Shown here one piece after another: positions 38,307 to 45,449 of a DNA stretch of 64,000 nt (position 1 is its first letter; the number at the start of each line of letters is the position of its first letter). The stretch covers positions 20,644 to 84,643 of the forward strand of contig JAJQGJ010000024.1 in assembly GCA_021200565.1 (NCBI GenBank), given 5' to 3'. The notes under the pieces were generated by a model. The model made no database searches. It was not told the DNA's origin and saw only the letters and a list, made by a program, of their open reading frames with translations. A program made the translations under genes and the position numbers. Source of the DNA: Oscillospiraceae bacterium (lineage in GTDB: Bacteria; Bacillota; Clostridia; Oscillospirales; Ruminococcaceae).

Positions 38307-39445
38307 TGAAAAAATCTGAATTCAAAAAATCCGACATAGCTCTGATAGCCGTTTTTGCTCTGGCGATTCTACTAAATGTGATAGCCAGGCTTTCGACCAC
38401 AATTTCCGACTTCTATGTTCAGAAAATATACCCGGTAATCTCGACGCCATTCATCTGGCTTTCAGGACTTTTCCCGTTCTCAGTCGGCGAGGTTATGATA
38501 GTTCTTGCGGTTATACTCGTTCTCATCGGGCTGCCGGCGTTCATTATCTTCATGATAGTGAAGCGAAAAAACAAGGCTCTCACCTCGAAGGTCAGCGGCT
38601 TTTCACTCCGATTTGTTGCCTGGATAGTGGCATATGTCCTGATGACCGAAACTCTCAACTGCTTCATAATGTATCAGTGCACGCCGTTCTCGGAGAGATA
38701 CTTTGAAGAGACTGAACATACCGAAGAACTTCTTATAGAAACAATAGGCGCAGTAGCTGATGGCTTGGCAGAGCTCAGCGACAGCTTCTCACGTGGCGAT
38801 GACGGCTACATAGAGCTTGACGATGATTATATCGACGAGTGCAAAGCTGCCCTCACGGCAATATCAGAGGACTATTCCCAGCTTTCCGGATACTATCCGA
38901 ATCCAAAAGGCATCTTCTTCTCATTCTTTATGTCTCAGGAAAGCATAATCGGCTTATACATCCCGTTTGCGTTCGAAGCCACATACAATCGTGATCCGCA
39001 GGACATCTCAAAGCCTGCAACCATCTGTCATGAGCTCGCCCACCTCAAGGGAATAATTCAGGAGGATGAAGCAAGCTTTGTCGCTATGGTAGCCTGCTTC
39101 AATTCCGACTGTGATGCCGTCCGCTATAGCGGTCTTCTGGATGCATTCTACTATCTCTATTCCGATGCAAGTGAGCTTATTGGCACTTCCTATGAAGACG
39201 CTTTAAGGGAAGCTATTGCCAATGTCCCGAGTGAAGTCTGGGACTATGATATGTATTCATTCAAATCCACCTATTGGGAAGAAAACGAGGACAAAGAAAT
39301 AATCCCGACAGAAACGGTACAAGCCGTCAGTGAAGCGCTTACAGACGCAAATCTCAAATTCAACGAAGTCGAAGAGGGAATCGAAATCTATTACAAAGTC
39401 ACCGAGCTACTTATGGATTACTATGCCTCGGGAGGCACAATCTGA
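38306..39445 (+). CDS. DUF3810 family membrane protein, zincin-like
   Basis: Two or three N-terminal membrane segments (about 12-32, 45-90, 100-120) and a large outer domain. ICHELAHLKG at residues 242-246 matches the HExxH zinc motif, and EDEASFVAMVACFNS 14 residues later could supply the third ligand, so it may be a gluzincin-type peptidase. Family DUF3810. Its ATG overlaps the CDF stop. Length 379. Substrate and role are unknown. Confidence 0.8.
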   Translation: MKKSEFKKSDIALIAVFALAILLNVIARLSTTISDFYVQKIYPVISTPFIWLSGLFPFSVGEVMIVLAVILVLIGLPAFIIFMIVKRKNKALTSKVSGFSLRFVAWIVAYVLMTETLNCFIMYQCTPFSERYFEETEHTEELLIETIGAVADGLAELSDSFSRGDDGYIELDDDYIDECKAALTAISEDYSQLSGYYPNPKGIFFSFFMSQESIIGLYIPFAFEATYNRDPQDISKPATICHELAHLKGIIQEDEASFVAMVACFNSDCDAVRYSGLLDAFYYLYSDASELIGTSYEDALREAIANVPSEVWDYDMYSFKSTYWEENEDKEIIPTETVQAVSEALTDANLKFNEVEEGIEIYYKVTELLMDYYASGGTI

Positions 39446-39470
39446 TTGAGATATACGGAGGAACACTATA

Positions 39471-40640
39471 ATGAAACCGAAAAGAATCCTTTCCGCAGCC
39501 ATAGCGTTTGCCATATCGGTAACGGCTTTGACCTCCTGCGGAAGCACTTCGCACCCCGACCTATATGCCTATGATGAGGATGCACCCTCACTCTATGAAG
39601 CCTTTTCGCAGTGGTTCAAGGTCGGAACAGCCATGAACACAAGCGACTTAGTAGAAGGCTCAGAAGAGATGGAGATCCTTATTAAGCAGTATAACATCTT
39701 CACTCTCGAGAACGAGTCGAAGCCGGAGAACATCCATCCGTCCGAAGACGTCTACAATTTCGAAGCCCTGGACAAGCTAGTTGAGTTCGCCAACGAGTAT
39801 GACAAAACCGTCCGTGGACACGTTCTTGTCTGGCACTCTCAGTGCCCCGACTGGTTCTTCTATGACTACAGCAGCGATGCTGCTGGCGGCAACACCGTCT
39901 CGGCAGACGTCCTCATCGAGCGGATGAAAGAGCACATCACGACAATAGTCAGCCACTATAAAGGTGAAGTTGACGTCTGGGACGTCGTCAACGAAGTTCT
40001 TGGTGACAATGGCGGACTCAGAGATTCCATGTGGTACCAGATTATCGGCGATTATGATGGCGACGGCGACAAATACGACTATATCGAAATTGCCTTTGAG
40101 ACAGCCCACGAAGCCGACCCGGACGCCAGGCTCATCATCAACGACTACAATCTCGAATGGTCAGAAGACCGCACCATCACTATGTACATGATGGTCAAGA
40201 GTATGCTCGAAGAAGGGATTCCCATCGACGGCATCGGACTTCAGATGCACATCGACATTGATTTTGACGTCGAAACCTGCAAGAATAATGTTGAGATTCT
40301 CATGAAGCTGAAAGACATCGACCCTGATTTTGTAATCGAAATCACCGAGCTTGACCTGAGCTGCTACTCCTGGAGTGACGAATCAACCGACATAGAGCTT
40401 ACAGATGAGTTTGTCGAAATGTTCGACAGCCTCTATTCGGACATTTTTGAAATGTTCATTGAATTCTCCGAAGCGGGATACCTCGACTCGGTTGTGATGT
40501 GGGGCTATAATGACGGCATGAGCTGGCTCAACGGCTATCCCGTCTCCGGCAGAACCAACTATCCGCTCCTGATTGACCGTGACTACAAACTCAAATCAGC
40601 CTATTGGAGCCTGATAGACTTGGCGACAGCAAAATCCTGA
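39471..40640 (+). CDS. Endo-1,4-beta-xylanase, GH10, lipoprotein
   Basis: Cleaves xylan backbone outside the cell. The signal peptide ends in a lipobox (TALTSCGS, Cys around residue 23), so it is lipid-anchored. GH10 residues are present: HVLVWHSQCPDWFF, acid/base Glu175 in VWDVVNEVL, and nucleophile Glu293 in EITELDLS. There is no CBM or dockerin. GGAGG precedes the ATG. A short catalytic-only form of 389 residues. It is the only plant-wall enzyme in the window. Confidence 0.94.
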   Translation: MKPKRILSAAIAFAISVTALTSCGSTSHPDLYAYDEDAPSLYEAFSQWFKVGTAMNTSDLVEGSEEMEILIKQYNIFTLENESKPENIHPSEDVYNFEALDKLVEFANEYDKTVRGHVLVWHSQCPDWFFYDYSSDAAGGNTVSADVLIERMKEHITTIVSHYKGEVDVWDVVNEVLGDNGGLRDSMWYQIIGDYDGDGDKYDYIEIAFETAHEADPDARLIINDYNLEWSEDRTITMYMMVKSMLEEGIPIDGIGLQMHIDIDFDVETCKNNVEILMKLKDIDPDFVIEITELDLSCYSWSDESTDIELTDEFVEMFDSLYSDIFEMFIEFSEAGYLDSVVMWGYNDGMSWLNGYPVSGRTNYPLLIDRDYKLKSAYWSLIDLATAKS

Positions 40641-40641
40641 C

Positions 40642-40682
40642 AAAAAATGACCCGGCATTACCTGTCGGGTCAAATTATTTTA
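40642..40682. terminator. Bidirectional terminator between xylanase and brnA
   Basis: TGACCCG (40648-40654) pairs with CGGGTCA (40666-40672). A run of six A precedes the stem (a T run for the minus strand) and AAATTATTTT follows on the plus strand, serving the convergent genes. Confidence 0.75.
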
Positions 40683-40874
40683 TCCTGCTTGTTTTGTCAT
40701 TGACATCCGTCTATTTCTTTGAACCACGGAGGACTGAAACGCCTTTATCATTGCAGGCGAAAGCTCCGGGCAGTCTTCATCAAACACAATCGGCTTTTTC
40801 GCTGCCGCCCTGATTTCTTCACGCTGTTCATCAGTCAACGGCTTCAACTCTTCAAGAGTTACTGTTTTGGTCAT
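40680..40874 (-). CDS. brnA: BrnA-like antitoxin
   Basis: A 64-residue protein starting MTKTVTLEELKPLTDEQ, with the BrnA pattern of an N-terminal segment (LTDEQREEIRAAAKKPI) followed by a D/E-rich, then PELSPAMIKAFQ helix. The ATG at 40874 has AAGGAG 9 bases upstream; an earlier in-frame start (40904) lies within the toxin gene. It overlaps the toxin by 23 bases. It would neutralise BrnT and repress the operon. Confidence 0.7.
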   Translation of the reverse strand: MTKTVTLEELKPLTDEQREEIRAAAKKPIVFDEDCPELSPAMIKAFQSSVVQRNRRMSMTKQAG

Positions 40875-41130
40875 AATAAAGTCTCCTTTCAGTTGGGGTT
40901 GCAATTCTTGCGGAAATCAGTCTTATTGATTCTTTTCGTTCGGTAAATACGACAAACAGTACGTCGTCAACTTTGCCTATAGCCATATACCTGTCTTCAT
41001 CAACGCTGTGCTCGAAATCGTACATCTCAATGTAGTAAGGATCATTGAAGACGAGTGAGGCTACCTCGAACGAGATTCCATGTTTTTCCTTGTTGATTAA
41101 GTTCTTGTTTTCATCCCACTCAAATTTCAT
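40852..41130 (-). CDS. brnT: BrnT-family RNase toxin
   Basis: 92 residues with the BrnT fold pattern: MKFEWDENKNLINKEKHGIS, VASLVFNDPYY, ERYMAIG-like DRYMAIGKVDDVLFVVFTER and IRLISARIATPTERRLYY. BrnT is a type II toxin RNase that degrades RNA when the antitoxin is lost. ATG 41130 is preferred to 41136 from family N termini. Toxin precedes antitoxin, the brnTA order. Confidence 0.85.
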   Translation of the reverse strand: MKFEWDENKNLINKEKHGISFEVASLVFNDPYYIEMYDFEHSVDEDRYMAIGKVDDVLFVVFTERKESIRLISARIATPTERRLYYDQNSNS

Positions 41131-41162
41131 CGTCATAAGCCCCTGAACACCTTTATGCTTAT

Positions 41163-41191
41163 ATTATAGTCGATTCTGAGTTAAAAATCAA
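41163..41191 (-). promoter_or_regulatory. brnTA promoter
   Basis: Minus-strand TTGATT (41186-41191) and TATAAT (41163-41168), 17-base spacer, about 35 bases upstream of brnT. Confidence 0.65.
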
Positions 41192-41302
41192 CCCCTATTT
41201 CTTCCTTAAACAATTTCCTGCTTTTCGTTTCAAATCCTCCCATCCAGTCTTACGGTATAAAAAATTTCACAAAAATTTCCCTCGAAATAATGCCTGTTTT
41301 GG

Positions 41303-41331
41303 TTGACAAACCTCAGGTTTGGTGTTATCAT
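41303..41331 (+). promoter_or_regulatory. Promoter of surface protein gene 1
   Basis: TTGACA (41303-41308), 17-base spacer, TATCAT (41326-41331). Transcription should start at the GG near 41338, exactly where the conserved leader begins. Bases 41192-41302 hold no other feature that I recognise. Confidence 0.75.
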
Positions 41332-41337
41332 AGATAT

Positions 41338-41366
41338 GGTTTTATACCAGAATATATTTTGGAGGA
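41338..41366 (+). promoter_or_regulatory. Conserved leader of surface gene 1: SD-blocking hairpin
   Basis: The leader reads TGGT-TTTAT-ACCA then a near palindrome of 16 bases (41347-41362) whose last GG is part of the GGAGG Shine-Dalgarno. The ACCA can pair with the 5' TGGT or CCA..TTTTGG can form the second stem, not both. In this copy one A is a G that still wobble-pairs. Confidence 0.5.
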
Positions 41367-41372
41367 ATTCTA

Positions 41373-42089
41373 ATGAAAAAATTTGTATCAATCGCTCTTG
41401 CGATCATCATGATGCTTTCTGTAAGCGTTTCTGTTTTCGCTGTAGATGATGACTATATCAACAGCGTTGCAGCTGAAGTCCTTTCCGAGTATGAGCCTCT
41501 CTTCCCGATGGACAACGGCTGGTGGACTGAAGATTCTGATCTCGGCAGTTCTACCGATGCTGGCGTTGCTTTTGCAGAGGCTATTTTGACCGACGGAGCC
41601 AAGATTGTTATCAAGGCTGACGCTGCTGCAGGTTCCACCGAGGATGGCTGTGGTTACCAGTATGGCATCCAGACAACCGACACTTGGGTAATGGTTCTTG
41701 CTCACTTCAACTATCCTGATGAGGGCGCATGCATTGCTGAGGAAGTTGTTGTTGAAGGCGACTATGCTTACATCATCATCGATGCAGCTGAGTTTGTTGA
41801 TGCTCTTACTGCTAACGACGTCGATCTCACTGTTAACACTTGGCAGTGGATCTTTGGCGCTTGCTCTGGCGCTAAGACCTATGGCGTTTATGTAATCACC
41901 ACTGGTTCTTCCTCTGACGATTCTTCTGCTGAGGCTGAGACCGAAGAGGCTGAGGCTTCCTCTGAGTCCACAGAAGCTTCTTCTTCCGAAGAGACCTCTT
42001 CCGCTTCTTCTCCTGACACCGGCGTTGCATTGGCACTTCTCCCGATGGCTCTGGCTGGCATCGCAGTAGTTAGCTCCAAGAGAAAGTAA
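41373..42089 (+). CDS. Secreted SPxTG-anchored surface protein 1
   Basis: 238 residues: signal peptide (MKKFVSIALAIIMMLSVSVS, cleavage near VFA-VDDD), a compact central domain rich in Trp and aromatic residues, a Glu/Ser/Ala-rich linker (about 180-212) and a C-terminal SPDTGVALALLPMALAGIAVVSSKRK anchor in parts (SPDTG, hydrophobic stretch, SSKRK). This resembles ruminococcal NPxTG-type sortase substrates. Codons are GCT/GTT-rich, unlike the GCC/GTC-leaning neighbours, suggesting high expression. First of four paralogues with an almost identical promoter and leader. Ligand unknown; a carbohydrate-binding role is a guess. Confidence 0.75.
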   Translation: MKKFVSIALAIIMMLSVSVSVFAVDDDYINSVAAEVLSEYEPLFPMDNGWWTEDSDLGSSTDAGVAFAEAILTDGAKIVIKADAAAGSTEDGCGYQYGIQTTDTWVMVLAHFNYPDEGACIAEEVVVEGDYAYIIIDAAEFVDALTANDVDLTVNTWQWIFGACSGAKTYGVYVITTGSSSDDSSAEAETEEAEASSESTEASSSEETSSASSPDTGVALALLPMALAGIAVVSSKRK

Positions 42090-42108
42090 TTTCTCCTTAG
42101 TTTAAAGG

Positions 42109-42145
42109 TCGAGGCGTTCCCGCTCAGGGTACGCCTCGATTTTTA
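42109..42145 (+). terminator. Terminator after surface gene 1
   Basis: TCGAGGCGT (42109-42117) with ACGCCTCGA (42131-42139), then TTTTTATTTT. Confidence 0.85.
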
Positions 42146-42169
42146 TTTTCACAAACGCGCCTTTTTCGG

Positions 42170-42198
42170 TTGACAAACGCTTTCCGAAATGGTATTAT
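42170..42198 (+). promoter_or_regulatory. Promoter of surface gene 2
   Basis: TTGACA (42170-42175), 17-base spacer, TATTAT (42193-42198); start expected at the GG of 42205. Confidence 0.75.
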
Positions 42199-42204
42199 AA
42201 ATAT

Positions 42205-42232
42205 GGTTTTGAACCAAAATATATTTTGGAGG
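42205..42232 (+). promoter_or_regulatory. Conserved leader of surface gene 2: SD-blocking hairpin
   Basis: TGGTT-TTG-AACCA stem at the 5' end, overlapping the perfect palindrome of 16 bases at 42214-42229 that takes in the first GG of GGAGG (42228-42232). Same layout as genes 1, 3 and 4. Confidence 0.5.
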
Positions 42233-42239
42233 AATTGAA

Positions 42240-42878
42240 ATGAAGAAATTCGTATCAATCGCTGTCGCACTCGCAATGGTTCTTTCCCTGAGCATCGTTG
42301 CTTTTGCTGACACCACAGTTGCTTCAACAGAAATCACTGTTTCCGGCAGCTACACCATTGACATTCTCGACGGCGCTGACTTCACCGACGAGACTCTCTA
42401 TCTCTACATCTACTTCTCTCTTAACGATGATAGCAAGGCTGGTTGGGGACCTGCAGGTCTTTGCTCTCCTACTGACGGCTCTGTAAACTGCATCGGTTAC
42501 CAGTCTCCTGGCGGCTATGAGCTCACTGCTAATGCTGACGGCTATGTTTGCTTTGCTCTGACCGACATCGCTGCTGCTTTCGAGGCTGCTGGCTTTGATG
42601 CAAATGATGGTGTTATCCTTAACTGGTGGGAAGCTGAATACTGCACTCCTCTCAGCGTTGCATTAGTTTCCACTGATGACAACTATGCTGTCGCTGAGGA
42701 AGAGACCACTGAGGCTGCTGAGGAATCCGCAGAAGCTGCTGAGGAGACCACTGAGTCCACAGAAGCTTCTTCTTCCGAAGAGACCGCTTCCGCTGCTTCT
42801 CCTTCCACCGGTGTTGCTCTCGCTCTCGTTCCGATGGCTTTGGCTGGCATCGCAGTAGTTTCTTCTAAGAGAAGATAA
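42240..42878 (+). CDS. Secreted SPxTG-anchored surface protein 2
   Basis: 212 residues with signal peptide (MKKFVSIAVALAMVLSLS, cleavage near AFA-DTT), a beta-rich central domain with aromatic patches (GGYELTANADGYVCFALTD; LNWWEAEY), an EEtTEAAEE-type linker and anchor SPSTGVALALVPMALAGIA ending SSKRR. The central part does not align with gene 1 by eye, though signal, linker and anchor do. Codon usage is again GCT/GTT-rich. The 3' end and terminator are nearly identical to those of gene 4, suggesting a recent duplication or gene conversion. Confidence 0.75.
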   Translation: MKKFVSIAVALAMVLSLSIVAFADTTVASTEITVSGSYTIDILDGADFTDETLYLYIYFSLNDDSKAGWGPAGLCSPTDGSVNCIGYQSPGGYELTANADGYVCFALTDIAAAFEAAGFDANDGVILNWWEAEYCTPLSVALVSTDDNYAVAEEETTEAAEESAEAAEETTESTEASSSEETASAASPSTGVALALVPMALAGIAVVSSKRR

Positions 42879-42898
42879 TCACTTTTCTGTCATAGATC

Positions 42899-42930
42899 AA
42901 GACCGCAGGCTTCGGCTTACGGTCTTTTTC
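42899..42930 (+). terminator. Terminator after surface gene 2
   Basis: AAGACCG (42899-42905) with CGGTCTT (42920-42926) and a T run; the AAGACCG/CGGTCTTTTTCT module recurs after genes 3, 4 and both PIN pairs. Confidence 0.85.
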
Positions 42931-42963
42931 TGTGTAAATTTTCAGTAAATTTCGAGAATTCGG

Positions 42964-42992
42964 TTGACAACGACAAAAGATAGTGGTATGAT
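42964..42992 (+). promoter_or_regulatory. Promoter of surface gene 3
   Basis: TTGACA (42964-42969), 17-base spacer, TATGAT (42987-42992); start expected at the GG of 42999. Confidence 0.75.
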
Positions 42993-42998
42993 AATAGT

Positions 42999-43026
42999 GG
43001 TTTTATACCAAAATATATTTTGGAGG
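42999..43026 (+). promoter_or_regulatory. Conserved leader of surface gene 3: SD-blocking hairpin
   Basis: TGGT-TTTAT-ACCA, then a perfect palindrome at 43008-43023 overlapping GGAGG. Same alternatives as in the other copies. Confidence 0.5.
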
Positions 43027-43034
43027 AATTCTAA

Positions 43035-43682
43035 ATGAAGAAATTCTTATCAATCGCTGTAGCACTCGTTATGGTTCTCTCCCTGACTTGTGTTGCTTTT
43101 GCTGATGTATCAGTCGATGTTAGCGGCATTGACACTGCTTCCAGCTGGGACACTTATGGCGCATCCTATGAGGATGATTCTATGGTAATCTCTCTCGATG
43201 ACATGAACGCTATTGTTGAAGCTATGAGCGAGGAGGGCTCTGTAATCGTTTACACCCTCACCAACACTGCTGGTTGGTTCCAAGTTGGTTTCAACTCTGA
43301 TTCTGCAGCTTATTCCAACACTGGCGATCCTGACGGTACTGGCGGCTATATCGCTTACACTGTTGAGGCTGATGGCGACAACCAGAAAGTCTATGTTGAT
43401 GGCAAGACCGTTTATGATCTTATCACTGCTTCTGAGTGGTATCAGCTCATCTGCGGCGGCGAAGTTCTTTTGAACGTCACTGTTGTTACCGGTTCCGATG
43501 ACGCTTCTGCTGACGCAGACGTTGAAGAGGTTGGCGAGACTGAAGAGGCTGAGGCTGCTGAGGAGACCGTTGAGGCTACCGAAGAGACCACCACTTCTAC
43601 TTCTCCTGCTACTGGTGTAGCTCTTGCTCTCGTTCCGATGGCAATCGCTGGCATCGCTGTAGTTTCTTCTAAGAGAAGATAA
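43035..43682 (+). CDS. Secreted SPxTG-anchored surface protein 3
   Basis: 215 residues: signal peptide (MKKFLSIAVALVMVLSLT, cleavage near AFA-DVS), a central domain with aromatic side chains (NTAGWFQVGFNSDSAAY; ASEWYQLICGG; VLLNVTVVTG), a Glu-rich linker (TEEAEAAEETVEATEE) and anchor SPATGVALALVPMAIAGIA ending SSKRR. The domain has a beta-sandwich look similar in outline to gene 1 (both end near a VTG/TTG turn), but shared sequence is low. It directly precedes the first PIN pair. Confidence 0.75.
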   Translation: MKKFLSIAVALVMVLSLTCVAFADVSVDVSGIDTASSWDTYGASYEDDSMVISLDDMNAIVEAMSEEGSVIVYTLTNTAGWFQVGFNSDSAAYSNTGDPDGTGGYIAYTVEADGDNQKVYVDGKTVYDLITASEWYQLICGGEVLLNVTVVTGSDDASADADVEEVGETEEAEAAEETVEATEETTTSTSPATGVALALVPMAIAGIAVVSSKRR

Positions 43683-43699
43683 TCACCGATTGATTTCAA

Positions 43700-43731
43700 A
43701 AGACCGTGAGCTAAGGCTTGCGGTCTTTTTC
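43700..43731 (+). terminator. Terminator after surface gene 3
   Basis: AAGACCG (43700-43706) with CGGTCTT (43721-43727), inner GAGCT/AGGCT-like pairs, then T run. Confidence 0.85.
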
Positions 43732-43744
43732 TTTGAATTACCTA

Positions 43745-43773
43745 TTGCCATTCCGCAAATCTTGTGGTATAAT
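43745..43773 (+). promoter_or_regulatory. Promoter of PIN pair 1
   Basis: TTGCCA (43745-43750), 17-base spacer, TGTGGTATAAT with TATAAT at 43768-43773. Confidence 0.7.
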
Positions 43774-43792
43774 ACTATCAGAGTTAGTTTCA

Positions 43793-43816
43793 CCTATATA
43801 AATTTATAGGCGGTGT
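43793..43816 (+). promoter_or_regulatory. Palindromic leader of PIN gene 1
   Basis: CCTATA (43793-43798) pairs with TATAGG (43805-43810); the GG is the start of the AGGCGGTG Shine-Dalgarno. It may be an operator or an RNA hairpin limiting translation. PIN gene 2 has the same element. Confidence 0.5.
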
Positions 43817-43820
43817 TGTT

Positions 43821-44273
43821 GTGAAAGTCTATCTGGATTGTTGTTGCTATTGTAGACAGTTTGACGATTTGGCTCAGGAAACGGTCAAAGCAGAAGTCGA
43901 TGCTATTTTTATCGTTTTTGACTTGCATTGGCAAGGAAATATATCTCTTGTAGGGAGCACCTTGCTCGAAGTGGAGCTTGGGAAAATAAGTGATTCCGAT
44001 AAGAAAAAGAAGATTCTTAAGTACTACAGTAGCGTTGACGAAGTAATTACAAATGGTGATAGTGTAAAAATGAGGGCAATTCAAATTCAGGGACTATCAA
44101 ATATTCGTGCGTTTGACAGCGCTCATATTGCATTTGCTGAAGAAGCCGGTGCAGATGTCCTTTTGACGACGGACTATAAGCTTATAAAAATGGCTTCAAG
44201 ATTAGATTTAAAGGTAAAGGTTATGAATCCTAAGGATTTTATTGACCGGTACATGATTGGAGGAGGTTTTTAA
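43821..44273 (+). CDS. PIN-domain RNase-like protein 1 (putative toxin)
   Basis: 150 residues. The first acidic residue is in KVYLDCCCYCRQFDD, the pattern of a PIN subgroup whose N termini read YLDNCCFNRPFDD; here Asn is Cys and the segment is cysteine-rich. A second acidic position is in STLLEVELGK, and the C-terminal core is AFDSAHIAFAEEAGADVLLTTDYKLIK with two Asp. PIN proteins are Mg-dependent RNases, often VapC-like toxins. The start is GTG 43821 after AGGCGGTG. It overlaps its partner gene by one base (TAATG). AT-richer than its neighbours. Confidence 0.78.
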   Translation: MKVYLDCCCYCRQFDDLAQETVKAEVDAIFIVFDLHWQGNISLVGSTLLEVELGKISDSDKKKKILKYYSSVDEVITNGDSVKMRAIQIQGLSNIRAFDSAHIAFAEEAGADVLLTTDYKLIKMASRLDLKVKVMNPKDFIDRYMIGGGF

Positions 44274-44491
44274 TGGCAAAGGTGAATTACAGTAACCCTG
44301 TAGAGCTCAAAATAGCAGGATATATGGCTTTGAAGGAAGCACTTGGCGTTGATAATGCAATACGCTTTATGCAGGATTGTTACCCGGGTTCGGGTGATTA
44401 CACCAAAGAAAAGTATGAACAGCCAGATATGAGCATCGATGAGGTTTTTGCTATGGTTGAAGAATACGAAAAAACAAAAGCCGCAAGCTAA
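44273..44491 (+). CDS. Small partner of PIN protein 1 (putative antitoxin)
   Basis: 72 residues, MAKVNYSNPVELKIAGYMALKEALGVDNAIRF... with the shared motif GSGDYTKEKYE and an acidic C-terminal helix. No ribbon-helix-helix or HTH is obvious. The pairing with a PIN gene, twice in this window, suggests an antitoxin or accessory subunit. GGAGGAGG overlaps the end of the PIN gene. The stop codon (44489-44491) sits in the loop of the downstream terminator. Confidence 0.6.
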   Translation: MAKVNYSNPVELKIAGYMALKEALGVDNAIRFMQDCYPGSGDYTKEKYEQPDMSIDEVFAMVEEYEKTKAAS

Positions 44492-44507
44492 CCCTGCGGT
44501 CTTTTTC
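44476..44507 (+). terminator. Terminator overlapping the end of the first partner gene
   Basis: CCGCA (44481-44485) with TGCGG (44495-44499), extended by AAAAG/CTTTT with one bulge; the 5' arm encodes the last residues and the TAA is in the loop. Confidence 0.75.
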
Positions 44508-44546
44508 TTTCCCATCAAAAAACTTCCGTAAATTTTCCGATATTTA

Positions 44547-44575
44547 TTGACAAATCCGAGTTGGTGTGTTATCAT
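44547..44575 (+). promoter_or_regulatory. Promoter of surface gene 4
   Basis: TTGACA (44547-44552), 17-base spacer, TATCAT (44570-44575); start expected at the GG of 44582. Confidence 0.75.
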
Positions 44576-44581
44576 AGATGT

Positions 44582-44610
44582 GGTTTTAACACCAAAATAT
44601 ATTTTGGAGG
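44582..44610 (+). promoter_or_regulatory. Conserved leader of surface gene 4: SD-blocking hairpin
   Basis: TGGT-TTTAAC-ACCA and the perfect palindrome at 44592-44607 overlapping GGAGG. Fourth copy of the leader. Confidence 0.5.
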
Positions 44611-44619
44611 AATTCACAA

Positions 44620-45339
44620 ATGAAAAAAGTATTGTCAATCGTTTTGGCGATAGTCATGGTTCTCTCTGTAAGCGTCGTTGCTTTTGCTGATGACACTGTT
44701 GTTCTTAGCTTGGATCAGGAAGATGTTTACCTTTTCTGGTCGAATGGTAACTGGAATACTGGTGATTTCACAGATTATGCAATGACCGACTTCATCGCTG
44801 CTCTTCAGACCGAAGGCGCACAGCTCGTTGTTGTAAGAGCTTCTGAGTCTACTATTCAGTTCTCTGATGGCGGCGACTATGAGAAGATCCTTATCACTAA
44901 TAGCTGGTACAGCGGAGCTGACGTAACCACTGGTGACACATGGGTTGCTCTTGGCACTGCTGGTCACACCGATGCTGATGAGCCTAACAAGGGAATCATC
45001 GATCCTATCTCTGATGATGGTGTTACTATAGTTTACGATGCTAACACTGTTGGTCAGGCATTGGCTGATGGCGGCTTTGGTGTTGATGGCACCACTGTTA
45101 CTTTCATCAGCAATAGTCATCCCGATGGTGTATACAAGTTCTCTAGTATCTCTGTAATCGTTCCTGAGGGCGCTGCTGCTGCAGAAGAGACCGAAGAGGC
45201 TGAGGCTGCTGAGGAGACTACTGAGGCTGCTGAGTCCACTGAGACTTCTACCGCTTCTTCTCCTGACACTGGTGTTGCACTTGCTCTCGTTCCGATGGCA
45301 ATCGCTGGCATCGCTGTAGTTTCTTCTAAGAGAAGATAA
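44620..45339 (+). CDS. Secreted SPxTG-anchored surface protein 4
   Basis: 239 residues: signal peptide (MKKVLSIVLAIVMVLSVS, cleavage near AFA-DDT), a Trp/Tyr-rich central domain (VYLFWSNGNWNTGDF; TNSWYSGADVTTGDTWVAL; SHPDGVYKFSSISVIVP), linker ETEEAEAAEETTEAAE and anchor SPDTGVALALVPMAIAGIA ending SSKRR. The central domain shows loose resemblance to gene 1 (DFTDYA...AALQTEGAQLVVV against AFAEAILTDGAKIVIK). It lies between the two PIN pairs. No sortase is in the window. Confidence 0.75.
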   Translation: MKKVLSIVLAIVMVLSVSVVAFADDTVVLSLDQEDVYLFWSNGNWNTGDFTDYAMTDFIAALQTEGAQLVVVRASESTIQFSDGGDYEKILITNSWYSGADVTTGDTWVALGTAGHTDADEPNKGIIDPISDDGVTIVYDANTVGQALADGGFGVDGTTVTFISNSHPDGVYKFSSISVIVPEGAAAAEETEEAEAAEETTEAAESTETSTASSPDTGVALALVPMAIAGIAVVSSKRR

Positions 45340-45359
45340 TCACTTTTCTGTCATAGATT

Positions 45360-45392
45360 AAGACCGTAGGCTTCCAGCTTACGGTCTTTTTC
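45360..45392 (+). terminator. Terminator after surface gene 4
   Basis: AAGACCGTA (45360-45368) with TACGGTCTT (45380-45388), then T run; almost identical to the one after gene 2. Confidence 0.85.
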
Positions 45393-45404
45393 TTCAAATC
45401 GCTA

Positions 45405-45433
45405 TTGCGAAGCTGCGAATTTTGTGATATAAT
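45405..45433 (+). promoter_or_regulatory. Promoter of PIN pair 2
   Basis: TTGCGA (45405-45410), 17-base spacer, TGTGATATAAT with TATAAT at 45428-45433; same layout as PIN pair 1. Confidence 0.7.
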
Positions 45434-45449
45434 ACTATCGAAGCGTGAA

